From CAVPKN01 sp963832835 (lineage in GTDB: Bacteria > Chlamydiota > Chlamydiia > Chlamydiales > JAAKFR01), in NCBI GenBank assembly GCA_963832835.1, contig CAWHVD010000001.1:1984001-2048000 (forward strand): DNA of 64,000 nt, written 5' to 3'. This document shows, piece after piece, positions 17,423 to 27,150 of the stretch; positions within the stretch are counted from its first letter, which is position 1; each line of letters starts with the position of its first letter. Position numbers and translations under genes: made by a program. Under the pieces are notes generated by a model. It did not search any database and was not told the origin of the DNA. It saw only the letters and a list, made by a program, of their open reading frames with translations.

Positions 17423-18739
17423 ATGGTAATAATTGCAGAGGACTTAATAAAAGAATTGGACAATGTCGAGGGTGAAATTATCGAGATACCTAATGGCTAT
17501 AAGTTGACTGAGTTGGGACTGATTCCAGAAGATTGGGAAGTGGTTCTATTTTCAGATCTCTTAGAATTCCGGAATGGAGTTAATGCAGGTAAAAAAGCCT
17601 ACGGTAAGGGGATTCCTTTTATTAATGTTCTTGAGATTATTACCCATACCCATCTGTCTATTTCTCAGGTGCCAGGAAGAATCACTTTATCGAATAATGC
17701 TGCAAATCTATATGGAGTCCAATACGGGGATATTCTTTTCAACCGAACATCTGAAACTCAAGAAGAATTAGGACTCTCTTCAACCTACATATCAAAATCA
17801 AATAAAAAAGTTGTATTTGGTGGTTTCGTAATTCGAGGTAGGCTGAAAGGGTCTCGAGTTGATGCTAAATATTCAGGATATGCCTTTCGCTCCTCATTAA
17901 TTCGTTCACAAATTGTTTCTAGAGGTCAAGGCGTAATTCGAGCAAATATAGGCCAATATGATCTATCACAGATTTCTACTGCAATTCCCTCTCTTAAAGA
18001 ACAACAAGCTATTGCAAATGCGCTAAGCGATATCGATTCTTTTATTACCAAGCTCGACCAGCTCATCGTCAAAAAGCGCGATATCAAGCAGGCCACTATG
18101 CAACGTCTTCTTACTGGCAAACAACGCCTTCCTGGGTTTAGCGGTGAGTGGAGTTTTAAAACTCTGGGACATTGTCTAATGGAAACCCCGGCTTATGGTA
18201 TTAATGCCCCAGCCGTTCCTTATCAAGATAATCTACCTAGATATATTCGGATTACAGACATTACTGAAGATGGGTATTTTTCAACTGAAAAACTATCATC
18301 AGTTAAAACTATCGATTCAGAAAAATATCTACTGACAGATGGGGATTTAGTTTTTGCGAGAACGGGTGCGAGTGTAGGAAAATCTTATCTGTATAATTCC
18401 AAAGATGGGCATTTAGTATTTGCTGGATTTCTTATTAAGGTAAAACCAAATCCAAAATACTTATTATCAAATTTTTTGGCTTCTTATGCAAAAACACATC
18501 AATATAAGAATTGGGTACGATTGACATCCATGAGAAGTGGACAACCAGGGATTAACGGTAACGAATATGCTCAATTGCCATTGCAACTTCCTGGTTTATC
18601 TGAGCAATGCGCTATCGCCAATATTCTCTCCGATATGGACATTGAAATTTCCACACTTGAACAGCAACTTGATAAGACCCGAAATCTCAAGCAAGGGATG
18701 ATGCAGGAATTGCTTACAGGAAGGATCAGGCTCATATGA
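17423..18739 (+). CDS. hsdS: Type I restriction-modification specificity subunit HsdS
   Basis: 438 residues with two target-recognition domains, each followed by a conserved coiled-coil block: EQQAIANALSDIDSFITKLDQ near residue 193 and EQCAIANILSDMDIEISTLEQQ near residue 393. Each block ends in an LLTGK/LLTGR sequence. Both half-domains are intact, so a bipartite target site is expected. An AGGA site precedes the ATG. It overlaps hsdR by 4 bp. Confidence 0.93.
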   Translation: MVIIAEDLIKELDNVEGEIIEIPNGYKLTELGLIPEDWEVVLFSDLLEFRNGVNAGKKAYGKGIPFINVLEIITHTHLSISQVPGRITLSNNAANLYGVQYGDILFNRTSETQEELGLSSTYISKSNKKVVFGGFVIRGRLKGSRVDAKYSGYAFRSSLIRSQIVSRGQGVIRANIGQYDLSQISTAIPSLKEQQAIANALSDIDSFITKLDQLIVKKRDIKQATMQRLLTGKQRLPGFSGEWSFKTLGHCLMETPAYGINAPAVPYQDNLPRYIRITDITEDGYFSTEKLSSVKTIDSEKYLLTDGDLVFARTGASVGKSYLYNSKDGHLVFAGFLIKVKPNPKYLLSNFLASYAKTHQYKNWVRLTSMRSGQPGINGNEYAQLPLQLPGLSEQCAIANILSDMDIEISTLEQQLDKTRNLKQGMMQELLTGRIRLI

Positions 18740-21700
18740 CGACCGTTGGACACATTGAAAAAATCACTCAAAAAAGGGTCATCAAGCTGTTTTGCGATGA
18801 ACTCGGATATCGCAATCTCGGCGATTGGAGTGAGCGGCCTGAGAATAGTAACATTGAAGAAAGTTTGCTTGCAGCCTATTTGAAACAACAAGGATACGAT
18901 GACATTTTAATAAAAAGAGCAATTCATATTGTTGAGAAAGCAGCGGGTGATCGGAGTAGAAGCTCCTATGATAGGAATAAAGACGTCTATGAGTTATTGC
19001 GCTACGGAGTAAAAGTACGTCCTGAAGTCGGTGAGAATATGCAGACTGTTTGGTTGATAGACTGGAAAAACTCCAAAAACAATCATTTTGCGATTGCTGA
19101 AGAAGTGACCGTTAAAGGAAATGACCCTAAAGCATATACAAAGAGACCCGATATCGTCATATACGTGAATGGCATAGCTTTAGGGGTTATTGAACTTAAA
19201 CGATCTACCGTGTCAGTTTCTGAAGGAATCCGTCAAAACTTGGATAATCAAAAATCGATCTTTATTCAGCACTTTTTCTCTACAATGCAGTTGGTGATGG
19301 CTGGGAATGATACTGAAGGTCTCCGCTATGGCACCATTGAAACGCCGGAAAAATATTACTTAACCTGGAAAGAGGAAAGCCTCACCAAGAATGCGCTTGA
19401 CCGCCATCTCAACCAAGTGTGCAACAAAGAGCGATTCCTAGAGCTCATTCACGACTATATCGTCTTTGATGCCGGCATAAAAAAAGTGTGCCGACCTAAT
19501 CAGTATTTTGGAATCCGTGCAACGCAAGATTATCTAAAACGCCGTGAAGGGGGTATTATTTGGCACACACAGGGTTCAGGTAAAAGCTTAACGATGGTGT
19601 GGCTGGCAAAGTGGATACGCGAAAACCTACCGGATGCAAGGGTTCTTATCATCACAGACCGTACTGATTTGGACGATCAAATTGAAAAAACCTTTAAAGG
19701 GGTCAAAGAAGAAATTTACCGTACAAAGAGCGGGATTGATCTACTCTCGATCTTAAATGACACGACCCCTTGGCTTGTTTGCTCATTGATTCATAAATTT
19801 GGTGGAAAGGACGAAGATGAAAAAGGCACTGACATCAAGAGTTATATTGATGAAATAAAAAAGGCGCTCCCACCCAATTTTGCGGCAAAGGGTGACTTCT
19901 ATGTATTCGTTGACGAGTGCCACCGTACGCAATCAGGCGACTTGCATAGTGCCATGAAAGCTCTTTTGCCGGATGCCATCTTCCTCGGATTTACCGGAAC
20001 TCCACTGCTTAAAGCGGATAAGCAAAGAAGCATTGAGATCTTTGGCTCCTATATCCATACGTACAAATTTAATGAAGCCGTTGAAGATGGAGTCGTGCTA
20101 GATTTGAAGTACGAGGCTCGAGATATTGATCAAAAAATCACCTCTCAGGAAAAAATTGATCTTTGGTTTACATCAAAAACAAAAAATTTAACCGATCTTG
20201 CCAAAGCGCAACTCAAGAAGCGATGGGGAACTCTCCGTAAGGTGCTTTCTAGCCAATCTAGGCTTGAGAAAATCGTAGCGGATATCCTTCTTGACATGGA
20301 GACGCGTGATCGTTTAATCAGCGGTCGTGGCAACGCGATGCTGGTGTGTGATAGTATCTTTTCAGCATGTAAATTTTATGAACTCTTTGACAAAACTGAT
20401 CTGGCGGGAAAATGTGCCATTATTACTTCATACAAACCCTCTAAGGCAGATATTACAGGCGAATCGGTCGAGGGGATGACTGAGAAACTGCGGCAATATG
20501 AGATCTATAACAAGATGCTGGCGGGTCAAGATCCAGAAGCCTTTGAAAAAGCTGCAAAGAAAACGTTTGTTGAAGAGCCAGGTCAAATGAAGCTCTTAAT
20601 TGTTGTGGATAAGCTATTAACCGGCTTTGACGCCCCTTCGGCAACATATCTCTACATCGATAAACAAATGCATGACCATGGTCTCTTTCAAGCCATTTGC
20701 CGCGTCAACAGGCTTGACGGAGATGATAAGGAATATGGCTACATCATCGACTACAAAGACCTCTTTAAAAACCTAGAACGGTCTGTGACGGATTATACGG
20801 CCGAGGCGTTAGCAGGCTATGATAAGTCCGATGTGGCAGGACTGCTACAGGATAGGTTGACTACAGCAAAAGACCATCTAGAGCAAGCCAGAGAATCTAT
20901 TAAAAGTCTTTGTGAGCCGGTTGAACTTCCAAAAGACACTTCTGCCTACTTACATTACTTTTGCGCTAAGGACTCTGGAAATGCTGAGCAACTCAAGGAA
21001 AATGAGCCCAAACGCCTAGCCTTATACAAATTGACAGTTGCTTTCATCCGAGCCTTTGCAAATCTAGCAAACGAGCTGGAAGAGGCCGGTTATAGCCCAT
21101 CAGAAATTAATCTACTCAAGAGCGAAGTTGATCACTTTGAAAAAGTTCGCAATGAAGTGAAGCTGGCTAGCGGTGACTACATTGATCTCAAGATGTATGA
21201 GCCTGCTATGCGCCACCTCATCGATGCTTATATACGTGCGGAAGAGAGTGAAAAAATCTCGGCTTTCGATGACATGTCGCTAATCCAACTAATAGTTGAA
21301 CGTGGCTCTGAAGCGGTAAATTCACTCCCAAAGAGCCTGCAAAAGAAAGAAGCCGTTGCTGAAACGATTGAGAATAACGTCAGAAAATTGATCATCGACG
21401 AACATCCTATCAATCCCAAATATTACGAAAAAATGTCCGAACTTCTAAGTGCTCTTATTGAACAGCGTAGGCAACAAGCAATCGATTATGAAAGTTATTT
21501 AGCTAAGGTTATAGAATTGACCAAGCAGGTAAAAAATCCCGCTAATAATTCAGCCTATCCGTCTTCATTAAACACTCCAGCTAAACGGGCACTCTACGAC
21601 AACCTGAATGAGAATGAAGAACTCGCTCTAGCAGTTCATAATGCAGTGAATGATAACCGACAAGCTGACTGGCGCACTAATCGGATCAAAATAAAAATCG

Positions 21701-21849
21701 TGCAAAACGCCATTAAAGATGCACTGAATAAGCAGCAAGGCTTCATGGTCCGCGAAGAGTCTGGTACCTATATGGGCGAATCGATAGATCCAAACGATTC
21801 ATTAACATCTAAAATTCTAGAGATCGTTAAAAATCAACAGGAGTACTAA
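18736..21849 (+). CDS. hsdR: Type I restriction endonuclease subunit HsdR
   Basis: 1037 residues. The N-terminal PD-(D/E)xK nuclease shows RPDIVIYVNGIALGVIELKR near residue 138. The SF2 translocase has WHTQGSGKSLTMVWLAKW near residue 276 (Walker A), VDECHRTQSGDLH near residue 392 (DExH) and FLGFTGTPLL near residue 417. The long helical C-terminus binds the HsdM/HsdS core. It looks full length. It completes an hsdM-fic-hsdS-hsdR operon that cuts unmethylated incoming DNA far from the recognition site. Confidence 0.94.
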   Translation: MTTVGHIEKITQKRVIKLFCDELGYRNLGDWSERPENSNIEESLLAAYLKQQGYDDILIKRAIHIVEKAAGDRSRSSYDRNKDVYELLRYGVKVRPEVGENMQTVWLIDWKNSKNNHFAIAEEVTVKGNDPKAYTKRPDIVIYVNGIALGVIELKRSTVSVSEGIRQNLDNQKSIFIQHFFSTMQLVMAGNDTEGLRYGTIETPEKYYLTWKEESLTKNALDRHLNQVCNKERFLELIHDYIVFDAGIKKVCRPNQYFGIRATQDYLKRREGGIIWHTQGSGKSLTMVWLAKWIRENLPDARVLIITDRTDLDDQIEKTFKGVKEEIYRTKSGIDLLSILNDTTPWLVCSLIHKFGGKDEDEKGTDIKSYIDEIKKALPPNFAAKGDFYVFVDECHRTQSGDLHSAMKALLPDAIFLGFTGTPLLKADKQRSIEIFGSYIHTYKFNEAVEDGVVLDLKYEARDIDQKITSQEKIDLWFTSKTKNLTDLAKAQLKKRWGTLRKVLSSQSRLEKIVADILLDMETRDRLISGRGNAMLVCDSIFSACKFYELFDKTDLAGKCAIITSYKPSKADITGESVEGMTEKLRQYEIYNKMLAGQDPEAFEKAAKKTFVEEPGQMKLLIVVDKLLTGFDAPSATYLYIDKQMHDHGLFQAICRVNRLDGDDKEYGYIIDYKDLFKNLERSVTDYTAEALAGYDKSDVAGLLQDRLTTAKDHLEQARESIKSLCEPVELPKDTSAYLHYFCAKDSGNAEQLKENEPKRLALYKLTVAFIRAFANLANELEEAGYSPSEINLLKSEVDHFEKVRNEVKLASGDYIDLKMYEPAMRHLIDAYIRAEESEKISAFDDMSLIQLIVERGSEAVNSLPKSLQKKEAVAETIENNVRKLIIDEHPINPKYYEKMSELLSALIEQRRQQAIDYESYLAKVIELTKQVKNPANNSAYPSSLNTPAKRALYDNLNENEELALAVHNAVNDNRQADWRTNRIKIKIVQNAIKDALNKQQGFMVREESGTYMGESIDPNDSLTSKILEIVKNQQEY

Positions 21850-21851
21850 AG

Positions 21852-22565
21852 ATGCATCAGATTGATGTGAATGGTATTACTGTTGATATTGAGCGCAAAG
21901 AGATTAAAAATTTGCATCTTGGGGTTTATCCGCCAGATGGAAAAGTACGTGTGGCAGCTCCTTTAGCAGTAAATGATGAGGCAATACGATATGCTGTCAT
22001 CGGAAAGATGGGATGGATAAAGCAGCAACAAGAAAAATTTAATAGCCAACCCCGACAATCACCTCGCGAGATGATTAATGGTGAAAGTCACTATTATCTT
22101 GGCCAACGATACCGCTTAGATATAGTTGAGCGTATAGGGCCGACAAAAGTGTTCTGCAACAAGTCCAGCATCGAACTCCATATCCGACCTCAAAGCAATA
22201 CCGAACAGCGAGAACAGGCTTTACAACAATGGTATAGGCAAGAACTCAAGACTCTCATCCCTCCAATTCTAGAAAAATGGCAACCTTATATTAGTGTGCA
22301 AGCGGCAGAGTGGGGGGTGAAGAAAATGAAGACAAAATGGGGCTCTTGTAATACACATGAGCGCCGCATTTGGATCAATCTTGAGCTCATTAAAAAGCCC
22401 ATACAATGCTTGGAGTATATTGTTGTACACGAATTGGTGCATCTACTCGAAAAACATCACAACGCACGATTCAAAGCACATATGGACCATTTTATGCCAC
22501 ATTGGCGTCTGCACCGGGAGGAGCTCAGTCGTGAACCGTTAGGTCATGATTGCTGGCATTATTGA
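21852..22565 (+). CDS. YgjP-type M48-like zinc metallopeptidase (DUF45)
   Basis: 237 residues. The zinc-binding motif is in YIVVHELVHLLEKHH near residue 190 (HExxH with a downstream His), preceded by the family block TKWGSCNTHERRIWINLELI. Proteins of this family often lie directly after hsdR; they may process restriction subunits, as ClpXP does in enteric bacteria. That role is inferred. It starts 2 bp after the hsdR stop. Confidence 0.85.
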   Translation: MHQIDVNGITVDIERKEIKNLHLGVYPPDGKVRVAAPLAVNDEAIRYAVIGKMGWIKQQQEKFNSQPRQSPREMINGESHYYLGQRYRLDIVERIGPTKVFCNKSSIELHIRPQSNTEQREQALQQWYRQELKTLIPPILEKWQPYISVQAAEWGVKKMKTKWGSCNTHERRIWINLELIKKPIQCLEYIVVHELVHLLEKHHNARFKAHMDHFMPHWRLHREELSREPLGHDCWHY

Positions 22566-24100
22566 TGGAAAACTTTACTTCAAACAAAAATGAGAAGGTC
22601 AAAAACCGCCTCCTAACCAAATCTTGCTATGTGACGGGAACTCGTTGTTCCAAGGCTCTATTCCTCCAGAAAAAGTCTCCGGAGTTAATCAAGATTGAAT
22701 CCCTGCAGGATCGCAAAGTGAAAAGAGAAGGGGCGGAAGTTGGGGCATTTGCAAGGCTTCAGTTTCCTGGTGGAGTGTTGATCGATACATTAAATACCGA
22801 TGAAGCTCTCGATAAAACGAGGCAAGCAATTGATAGAGGTGCTCTCACATTATTTGAAGCTGCTTTCATGGCACAAGGCGTATTAATCCGAGCAGATATT
22901 CTTACGCGCACATCAATTGATTCTGCTTGGCAGCTCTATGAGGTTAAAGCAACAACATACCGATCAGTTGATGCTTCTTCAAAGAATGAATATAGCCGAG
23001 ATCTTGCGATACAAACTTCAGTGCTCCAAGGGTGTGGAATTGAATTGGCTGGAATTTTTCTTATGCACCTTAATCATGAGTGTTCATTTCCTGAAATGCA
23101 TAACTTATTCAAAGTCATCGACTATACTCAAGAAATAGGACCGATTTTAGAGAACATTAGTATCGACATTCAATCGCTGCAAAAGGTTTTGCTATCAGAT
23201 CAACACCCTAACGTAGGTATCGGACAACACTGCGAGAAACCGCGTGAATGTCAATTTAATAACTTGTGCTGGAAAGACATTCCAACGTATAGCGTATTCA
23301 ACATTCCGAGGGCACTCAACAAGTGGAAGCTACTTGAAGAGGACCGATTTTCTGCGGCTCAGCTGGTTGATGCTGATTTTAACTCAGAAAAACAGAAGCG
23401 AGCACTTCGATGTTACCAAACGAACGAACCGTTCTACGATCTTCAGAAAGCTCGCGCTATATTGGAAACATGGACATATCCACTCAGCTACTTCGATCTT
23501 GAGGCCGTTAGTTATCCGATCCCTCGTTACAATAACAGTCGTCCTTATCAGGATTTGCCTTTTCAGTTTAGTTGCCACATACAGAGGTCTTCTGAATCCG
23601 AATTAGAACATCATGAATTTTTATTTGATGCTGATGCAGATCCTCGAGAAGCATTTATCAACGAGATGCTCAAAGTATTGCCCTCTTCGGGCTCAATTGT
23701 TGTGTATCACCAAACCTACGAAATGACAAAACTTAAAGAACTAGCTAACGACTTTCCTCAACACGCCGCGTCAATTAACTCCCTTCTACCTCGCATTGTC
23801 GACCTTAAAAAAATGATCGAAGAGAGCGTTTATTATCCCGAATTCCTCGGAAGCTACAGCATCAAAAAAGTAGCTCCTGTGCTTTTAGGACAGGATGTGA
23901 ACTACGATCGTCTTGCGGTGGGCGATGGCATGGAGGCGGTATGTAAATATCAAGAGCTTGTCCAATTAGATTTCAATGATTCGCGGCGTGATGCCATACA
24001 TAAAGATCTCCTAGAGTATTGCAAGCAAGATACTTTTTTGATGGTTGAGTTAAAACATTGGTTAACATTTAAAAATAATCTTTCAAAGAACAATTCATGA
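22565..24100 (+). CDS. DUF2779 protein (Cas4-like / exonuclease-type nuclease)
   Basis: 511 residues from the ATG that overlaps the YgjP stop by one base. The N-terminal part has the PD-(D/E)xK-like layout of DUF2779/Cas4 relatives: a KSCYVTGTRCSKALFLQK opening, WQLYEVKATTYRSVD near residue 120 and a Cys-rich CEKPRECQFNNLCW near residue 220, possibly an Fe-S cluster. The C-terminal half resembles a DEDD/RNase H fold exonuclease (LSYFDLEAVSYPIPRY near residue 310; YHQTYEMTKLKEL). A nuclease role in defence is inferred from context. Confidence 0.7.
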   Translation: MENFTSNKNEKVKNRLLTKSCYVTGTRCSKALFLQKKSPELIKIESLQDRKVKREGAEVGAFARLQFPGGVLIDTLNTDEALDKTRQAIDRGALTLFEAAFMAQGVLIRADILTRTSIDSAWQLYEVKATTYRSVDASSKNEYSRDLAIQTSVLQGCGIELAGIFLMHLNHECSFPEMHNLFKVIDYTQEIGPILENISIDIQSLQKVLLSDQHPNVGIGQHCEKPRECQFNNLCWKDIPTYSVFNIPRALNKWKLLEEDRFSAAQLVDADFNSEKQKRALRCYQTNEPFYDLQKARAILETWTYPLSYFDLEAVSYPIPRYNNSRPYQDLPFQFSCHIQRSSESELEHHEFLFDADADPREAFINEMLKVLPSSGSIVVYHQTYEMTKLKELANDFPQHAASINSLLPRIVDLKKMIEESVYYPEFLGSYSIKKVAPVLLGQDVNYDRLAVGDGMEAVCKYQELVQLDFNDSRRDAIHKDLLEYCKQDTFLMVELKHWLTFKNNLSKNNS

Positions 24101-25218
24101 ACGATTCTGAACAAGAAATTTTGACATTTTATTCAACAGAGAGCACTTCGCCTACATCTTCAACCGTTCAACCCGTCATTCTTGATTCCACTGGGACTAC
24201 GCGAAGGATTCTAAGACCCACAATAGTTAAAAATATCACTAATACTGAAGCATGCTTAAGCATAGAGCTCATCCATGAACGAACAGGAAAAAATGGCTTT
24301 GAACCGGTTGAACCATCTAAGCTGAGCAAATTAAAAGCTGGAGAGGCTTTGAGTTGCTCTTTAAGTTCAAAAGAAACCTTAACGTTGTATACAGAGCTAT
24401 CTAAATTATATGCTTTAGGTAAGGAAGTAGGCATTAAATACGGGGAAAATTCTTACGCTATTATTAAGACCACAACAGATTCTGTTTTATCAAAAAATGA
24501 CGAGAAAAGCCTTGTGGATTTGTTGCAGCAATGTCAAACATCACCAGGGTTAGCAGAAAAGCTAGCTACAACCAACCCTGAACTTATTGAAAACGCTTAC
24601 CATTATAGATTATTGCAAAAAAAACACGAGGGGCTTGCAAGATTTAAAGTAATGTTGCAAGAGGAATGCAAAGAACAAGAATGGCAAGATTTTTTTGCTG
24701 AACATGATTGGATACTTGGTGGGATTTGTGAGATACAGATTTTGAGCAAAGTTATTGCTCAACCCGCTCTTGCTGGGGCAAATGTGTTCGGAAAAAATGA
24801 AAAAATAGGAGATTTTTTATTAGGTTCTCAGGGCAGTGTCCGCTTTACCGCAGTGGCTGAAATTAAAAAATCTAAAACGGATTTGTTAAAAGGAACGCCC
24901 TATCGAGGTACATATTATCCAAGCGATGAACTCAATGGAGGGCTTGCGCAGCTCCGTTCGTATATGAGAAAGTGGCAATTAGAAGGCTCCAGAACCGATA
25001 CCAACAAAGATTTTCTTGAAAGCAAGGGGATTTATACGATTCAACCACGAGGAATTCTTATCATCGGGCATTTGGATCAATTAAAGGAAAGCCGTGAAAA
25101 AAGAGACTCCTTTGAACTATTCCGACAAAATCAAAAAGACGTTCATATTGTCACATTTGATGAAGTCTATTATCGAGCGCTGCATCTCTTAGGAAAAGTA
25201 GATGAGGTAACCTTATGA
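24097..25218 (+). CDS. Shedu-family (SduA / DUF4263) immune nuclease
   Basis: 373 residues. The C-terminal half shows the Shedu nuclease pattern: WQDFFAEHDWILGG near residue 193, a PD-(D/E)xK core ending TAVAEIKKSKTDLL near residue 248, then NGGLAQLRSYMRKW. The N-terminal ~170 residues form a separate beta-rich domain, as in characterised Shedu proteins. Shedu is a single-gene anti-phage nuclease that senses DNA ends. Here it overlaps its neighbours by 4 bp on both sides, so it is part of the operon rather than a stand-alone unit. Confidence 0.75.
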   Translation: MNDSEQEILTFYSTESTSPTSSTVQPVILDSTGTTRRILRPTIVKNITNTEACLSIELIHERTGKNGFEPVEPSKLSKLKAGEALSCSLSSKETLTLYTELSKLYALGKEVGIKYGENSYAIIKTTTDSVLSKNDEKSLVDLLQQCQTSPGLAEKLATTNPELIENAYHYRLLQKKHEGLARFKVMLQEECKEQEWQDFFAEHDWILGGICEIQILSKVIAQPALAGANVFGKNEKIGDFLLGSQGSVRFTAVAEIKKSKTDLLKGTPYRGTYYPSDELNGGLAQLRSYMRKWQLEGSRTDTNKDFLESKGIYTIQPRGILIIGHLDQLKESREKRDSFELFRQNQKDVHIVTFDEVYYRALHLLGKVDEVTL

Positions 25219-25721
25219 AGCATATTTTGATTGAACCATTGATTTCCACACTTGGAAATGTTCAGCTGAAATTGGGCGACGCTGTAGGTGCGGCAACTGC
25301 ATTTGAGTTTCGTTTGCGGCTGATTGCTGAACTGGAGCCTAAGGTACAATTTGAATTAAAAAATCTAACCTCCGCGCCATTCTACAAAGCTGATTTAATC
25401 CATATGATTACTGCTGTTATTAAAGTTTTTCAGAGCAATCTTAATCAAGATGAAAGAAAAAAAATCGAAGATTGTCGAGTTCCTCGAAATAAATTATCTC
25501 ATGGCAGTCCGGTTGAACTCATGATAGAATTAGGTATTGAGCCTACCGGTAGAGAAATTGATCCACGTACTGGTAAAAGAAATATTCTTTCTAAAGAAGA
25601 TTTCGCTGAGGGAATCAAAAGTATTGAGCGAAATCAAATCTTTGAAAAATTCACTCTTCAAGCAAATGAGGCGATTGGAATTCTTGATCGAAAAATTCTT
25701 CGCACATTGAATTCTCCTTAA
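25215..25721 (+). CDS. HEPN-like protein coupled to the Shedu-type gene
   Basis: 168 residues, mostly helical. The segment DCRVPRNKLSHGSP near residue 95 contains Arg-x4-His (RNKLSH), the RNase motif of HEPN domains, with the usual following Gly. HEPN proteins are often metal-independent RNases in defence and toxin systems. The gene starts in the ATGA overlap of the Shedu-type gene and is the last gene of island 1. Whether it is an effector or a regulatory partner cannot be told. Confidence 0.5.
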   Translation: MKHILIEPLISTLGNVQLKLGDAVGAATAFEFRLRLIAELEPKVQFELKNLTSAPFYKADLIHMITAVIKVFQSNLNQDERKKIEDCRVPRNKLSHGSPVELMIELGIEPTGREIDPRTGKRNILSKEDFAEGIKSIERNQIFEKFTLQANEAIGILDRKILRTLNSP

Positions 25722-25731
25722 CCCAATTTGC

Positions 25732-25748
25732 GGTGCACTGGCGGTGCA
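25732..25748 (+). promoter_or_regulatory. Putative arm-type sites, island 1 right end
   Basis: GGTGCA at 25732 and 25743 (11-bp spacing), each within GCGGTGCA. It matches the motif at the left end of the same island and differs from the GGTACA of island 2. Confidence 0.6.
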
Positions 25749-25867
25749 ACGATGAACCTATTGCACCATCAGAATCCAATAAATTCCAGTAGCTTTTTGA
25801 TCAAACATCCTTTACCATCATACTCATAGCGGTTGGATGGTAATGGGTAATATGAAAGGCGACCGCC

Positions 25868-25911
25868 CTCATAACCCGTCGGTCCCTGGTTCAAATCCAG
25901 GTTGCCCCACT
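25868..25911 (+). repeat. att core, copy 2 (tRNA-Met 3' half)
   Basis: An exact 44-nt copy of 6190-6233. The sequence on its left does not pair as a tRNA 5' half, so this is an attachment-site copy and not a working tRNA. It separates islands 1 and 2. Confidence 0.93.
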
Positions 25912-25992
25912 CTTTATCCATCATCCACATGCACTTGTGAGCACGATTGAACTTGAAATAATTTGTTGTATCAAGTTAAGTTTCAGTCATGC

Positions 25993-26009
25993 GGTACAAA
26001 TGCAGTACA
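25993..26009 (+). promoter_or_regulatory. Putative arm-type sites, island 2 left end
   Basis: GGTACA at 25993 and AGTACA at 26004, 11 bp apart. The same GGTACA pair with 11-bp spacing is at the right end of island 2 (33988 and 33999). Confidence 0.6.
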
Positions 26010-26073
26010 CTGAAAAAATATCTATCCAGCAATAACCAGCTGCTCAAACAATTAATTACATGAGGTTTGAGCT

Positions 26074-27150
26074 ATGGCAACGATTTATCAAGGAAAGAGT
26101 AAGGATGGAAAGCGAATATTAGGCTGGAAGGCTGTCATCCGTATTGAGGGACACCCCACCCTTTGCAAGATCAGCGAGCGCAAGAAGGTCGTAGAAGACT
26201 GGGCAAAAGAAACGGAAATCGAAATTAAGGAGGGCACCTATAATTTCGATCGTTCCAAGCGGAAACAAACATTCGAGCAACTGCTTACCCGCTATACTTC
26301 AAGTGGCGCTCTTGAACACCACAAGGCTGCGGAAGACACTTTGCGTCACCTTGAATACTGGAAAGAAAGGTTTGCCTCCTATGCCCTTGTCCATCTCACC
26401 CCTGAGTTTATAGCAAAAGAGCGGCAACTGCTTGTCACAACCCCAACCGATAAAGGTAAGGTGCGAAGCCCCTCTACCGTGAACCGCTATATGGCTGCTC
26501 TATCCGCCGTTCTCACTTATGCCTGTCGTGAACTGCGCTGGATTGATGATAACCCCTGCTTCAGCCTTGTAAAGCTCAAAGAACCCGCAGGTCGTAATCG
26601 AGTGCTTTCCGAAGCAGAGATTGGACGTCTGTTAGCAGCCAGTCAAAAGAGTCGCTCCCCCTATCTCTATACGATTATTTTATTGGCTTTAACTACGGGG
26701 ATGCGACAAGGAGAAATTCTTGGGCTCAAATGGAACGATGTTGATCTTGAGAGAGGTATTGCTCATCTACGGGATACAAAGAACAGCCATCCACGCAGCG
26801 TTCCTCTTGCCGATCTTGGGGTCAGCGCGCTTAAGAAACTTTATGAGAAGAGACAACCCACTAAAGAGTATGTATTTGCAAGTCGCACAGCTTTTGGGGC
26901 TATTGATATTAAAAAGGCGTGGCAGGAGGCGTTAAAGAGAGCTGATATCCACAATTTGCGATTCCATGACTTACGTCATACCTATGCCACCTTCATTGCC
27001 AACAAAGGAGCCTCTCAACTCGAAATTGCTACTGCTTTGGGACATCGAACACTCCAAATGGTGCAGCGCTATACCCATATGCAAGCCGAAGTCACAAGGA
27101 AATACTCAGAGAATATGACGCAAATATTGTCTCCTCAAGGCGCTATATGA
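26074..27150 (+). CDS. int: Tyrosine recombinase (integrase), island 2
   Basis: 358 residues with the same domain order as the island-1 integrase. Catalytic residues: Arg in TTGMRQGEIL near residue 209, HDLRHT near residue 298, LGHRT near residue 323 and Tyr333 in QRYTHM. A GAGG site is upstream. The stop overlaps the next start (ATGA). The similarity to integrase 1, together with a changed arm motif, fits divergence of DNA specificity between sister islands using one att site. Confidence 0.93.
   Translation: MATIYQGKSKDGKRILGWKAVIRIEGHPTLCKISERKKVVEDWAKETEIEIKEGTYNFDRSKRKQTFEQLLTRYTSSGALEHHKAAEDTLRHLEYWKERFASYALVHLTPEFIAKERQLLVTTPTDKGKVRSPSTVNRYMAALSAVLTYACRELRWIDDNPCFSLVKLKEPAGRNRVLSEAEIGRLLAASQKSRSPYLYTIILLALTTGMRQGEILGLKWNDVDLERGIAHLRDTKNSHPRSVPLADLGVSALKKLYEKRQPTKEYVFASRTAFGAIDIKKAWQEALKRADIHNLRFHDLRHTYATFIANKGASQLEIATALGHRTLQMVQRYTHMQAEVTRKYSENMTQILSPQGAI

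Larger units (their letters stand above)
25722..26073. other. Island 1 / island 2 junction
   Basis: 352 bp without a gene. It holds GGTGCA motifs at 25732 and 25743 with an inverted copy (TGCACC) at 25762, then the second att core (25868-25911), then GGTACA/AGTACA motifs at 25993 and 26004. The 3' flank resembles the sequence between the tRNA and the first integrase, for example a shared GAGCACGATT / CAGCACGATT and a GAGGTTTGAGC before the integrase start. Confidence 0.75.

Noticed and set aside
17133..17429. A 98-codon frame with 14-residue repeats across the hairpin array
   Set aside because: It overlaps the end of fic, lacks a ribosome-binding site, and its repeats follow from the 42-bp DNA palindromes; the array is better explained as a non-coding structure.
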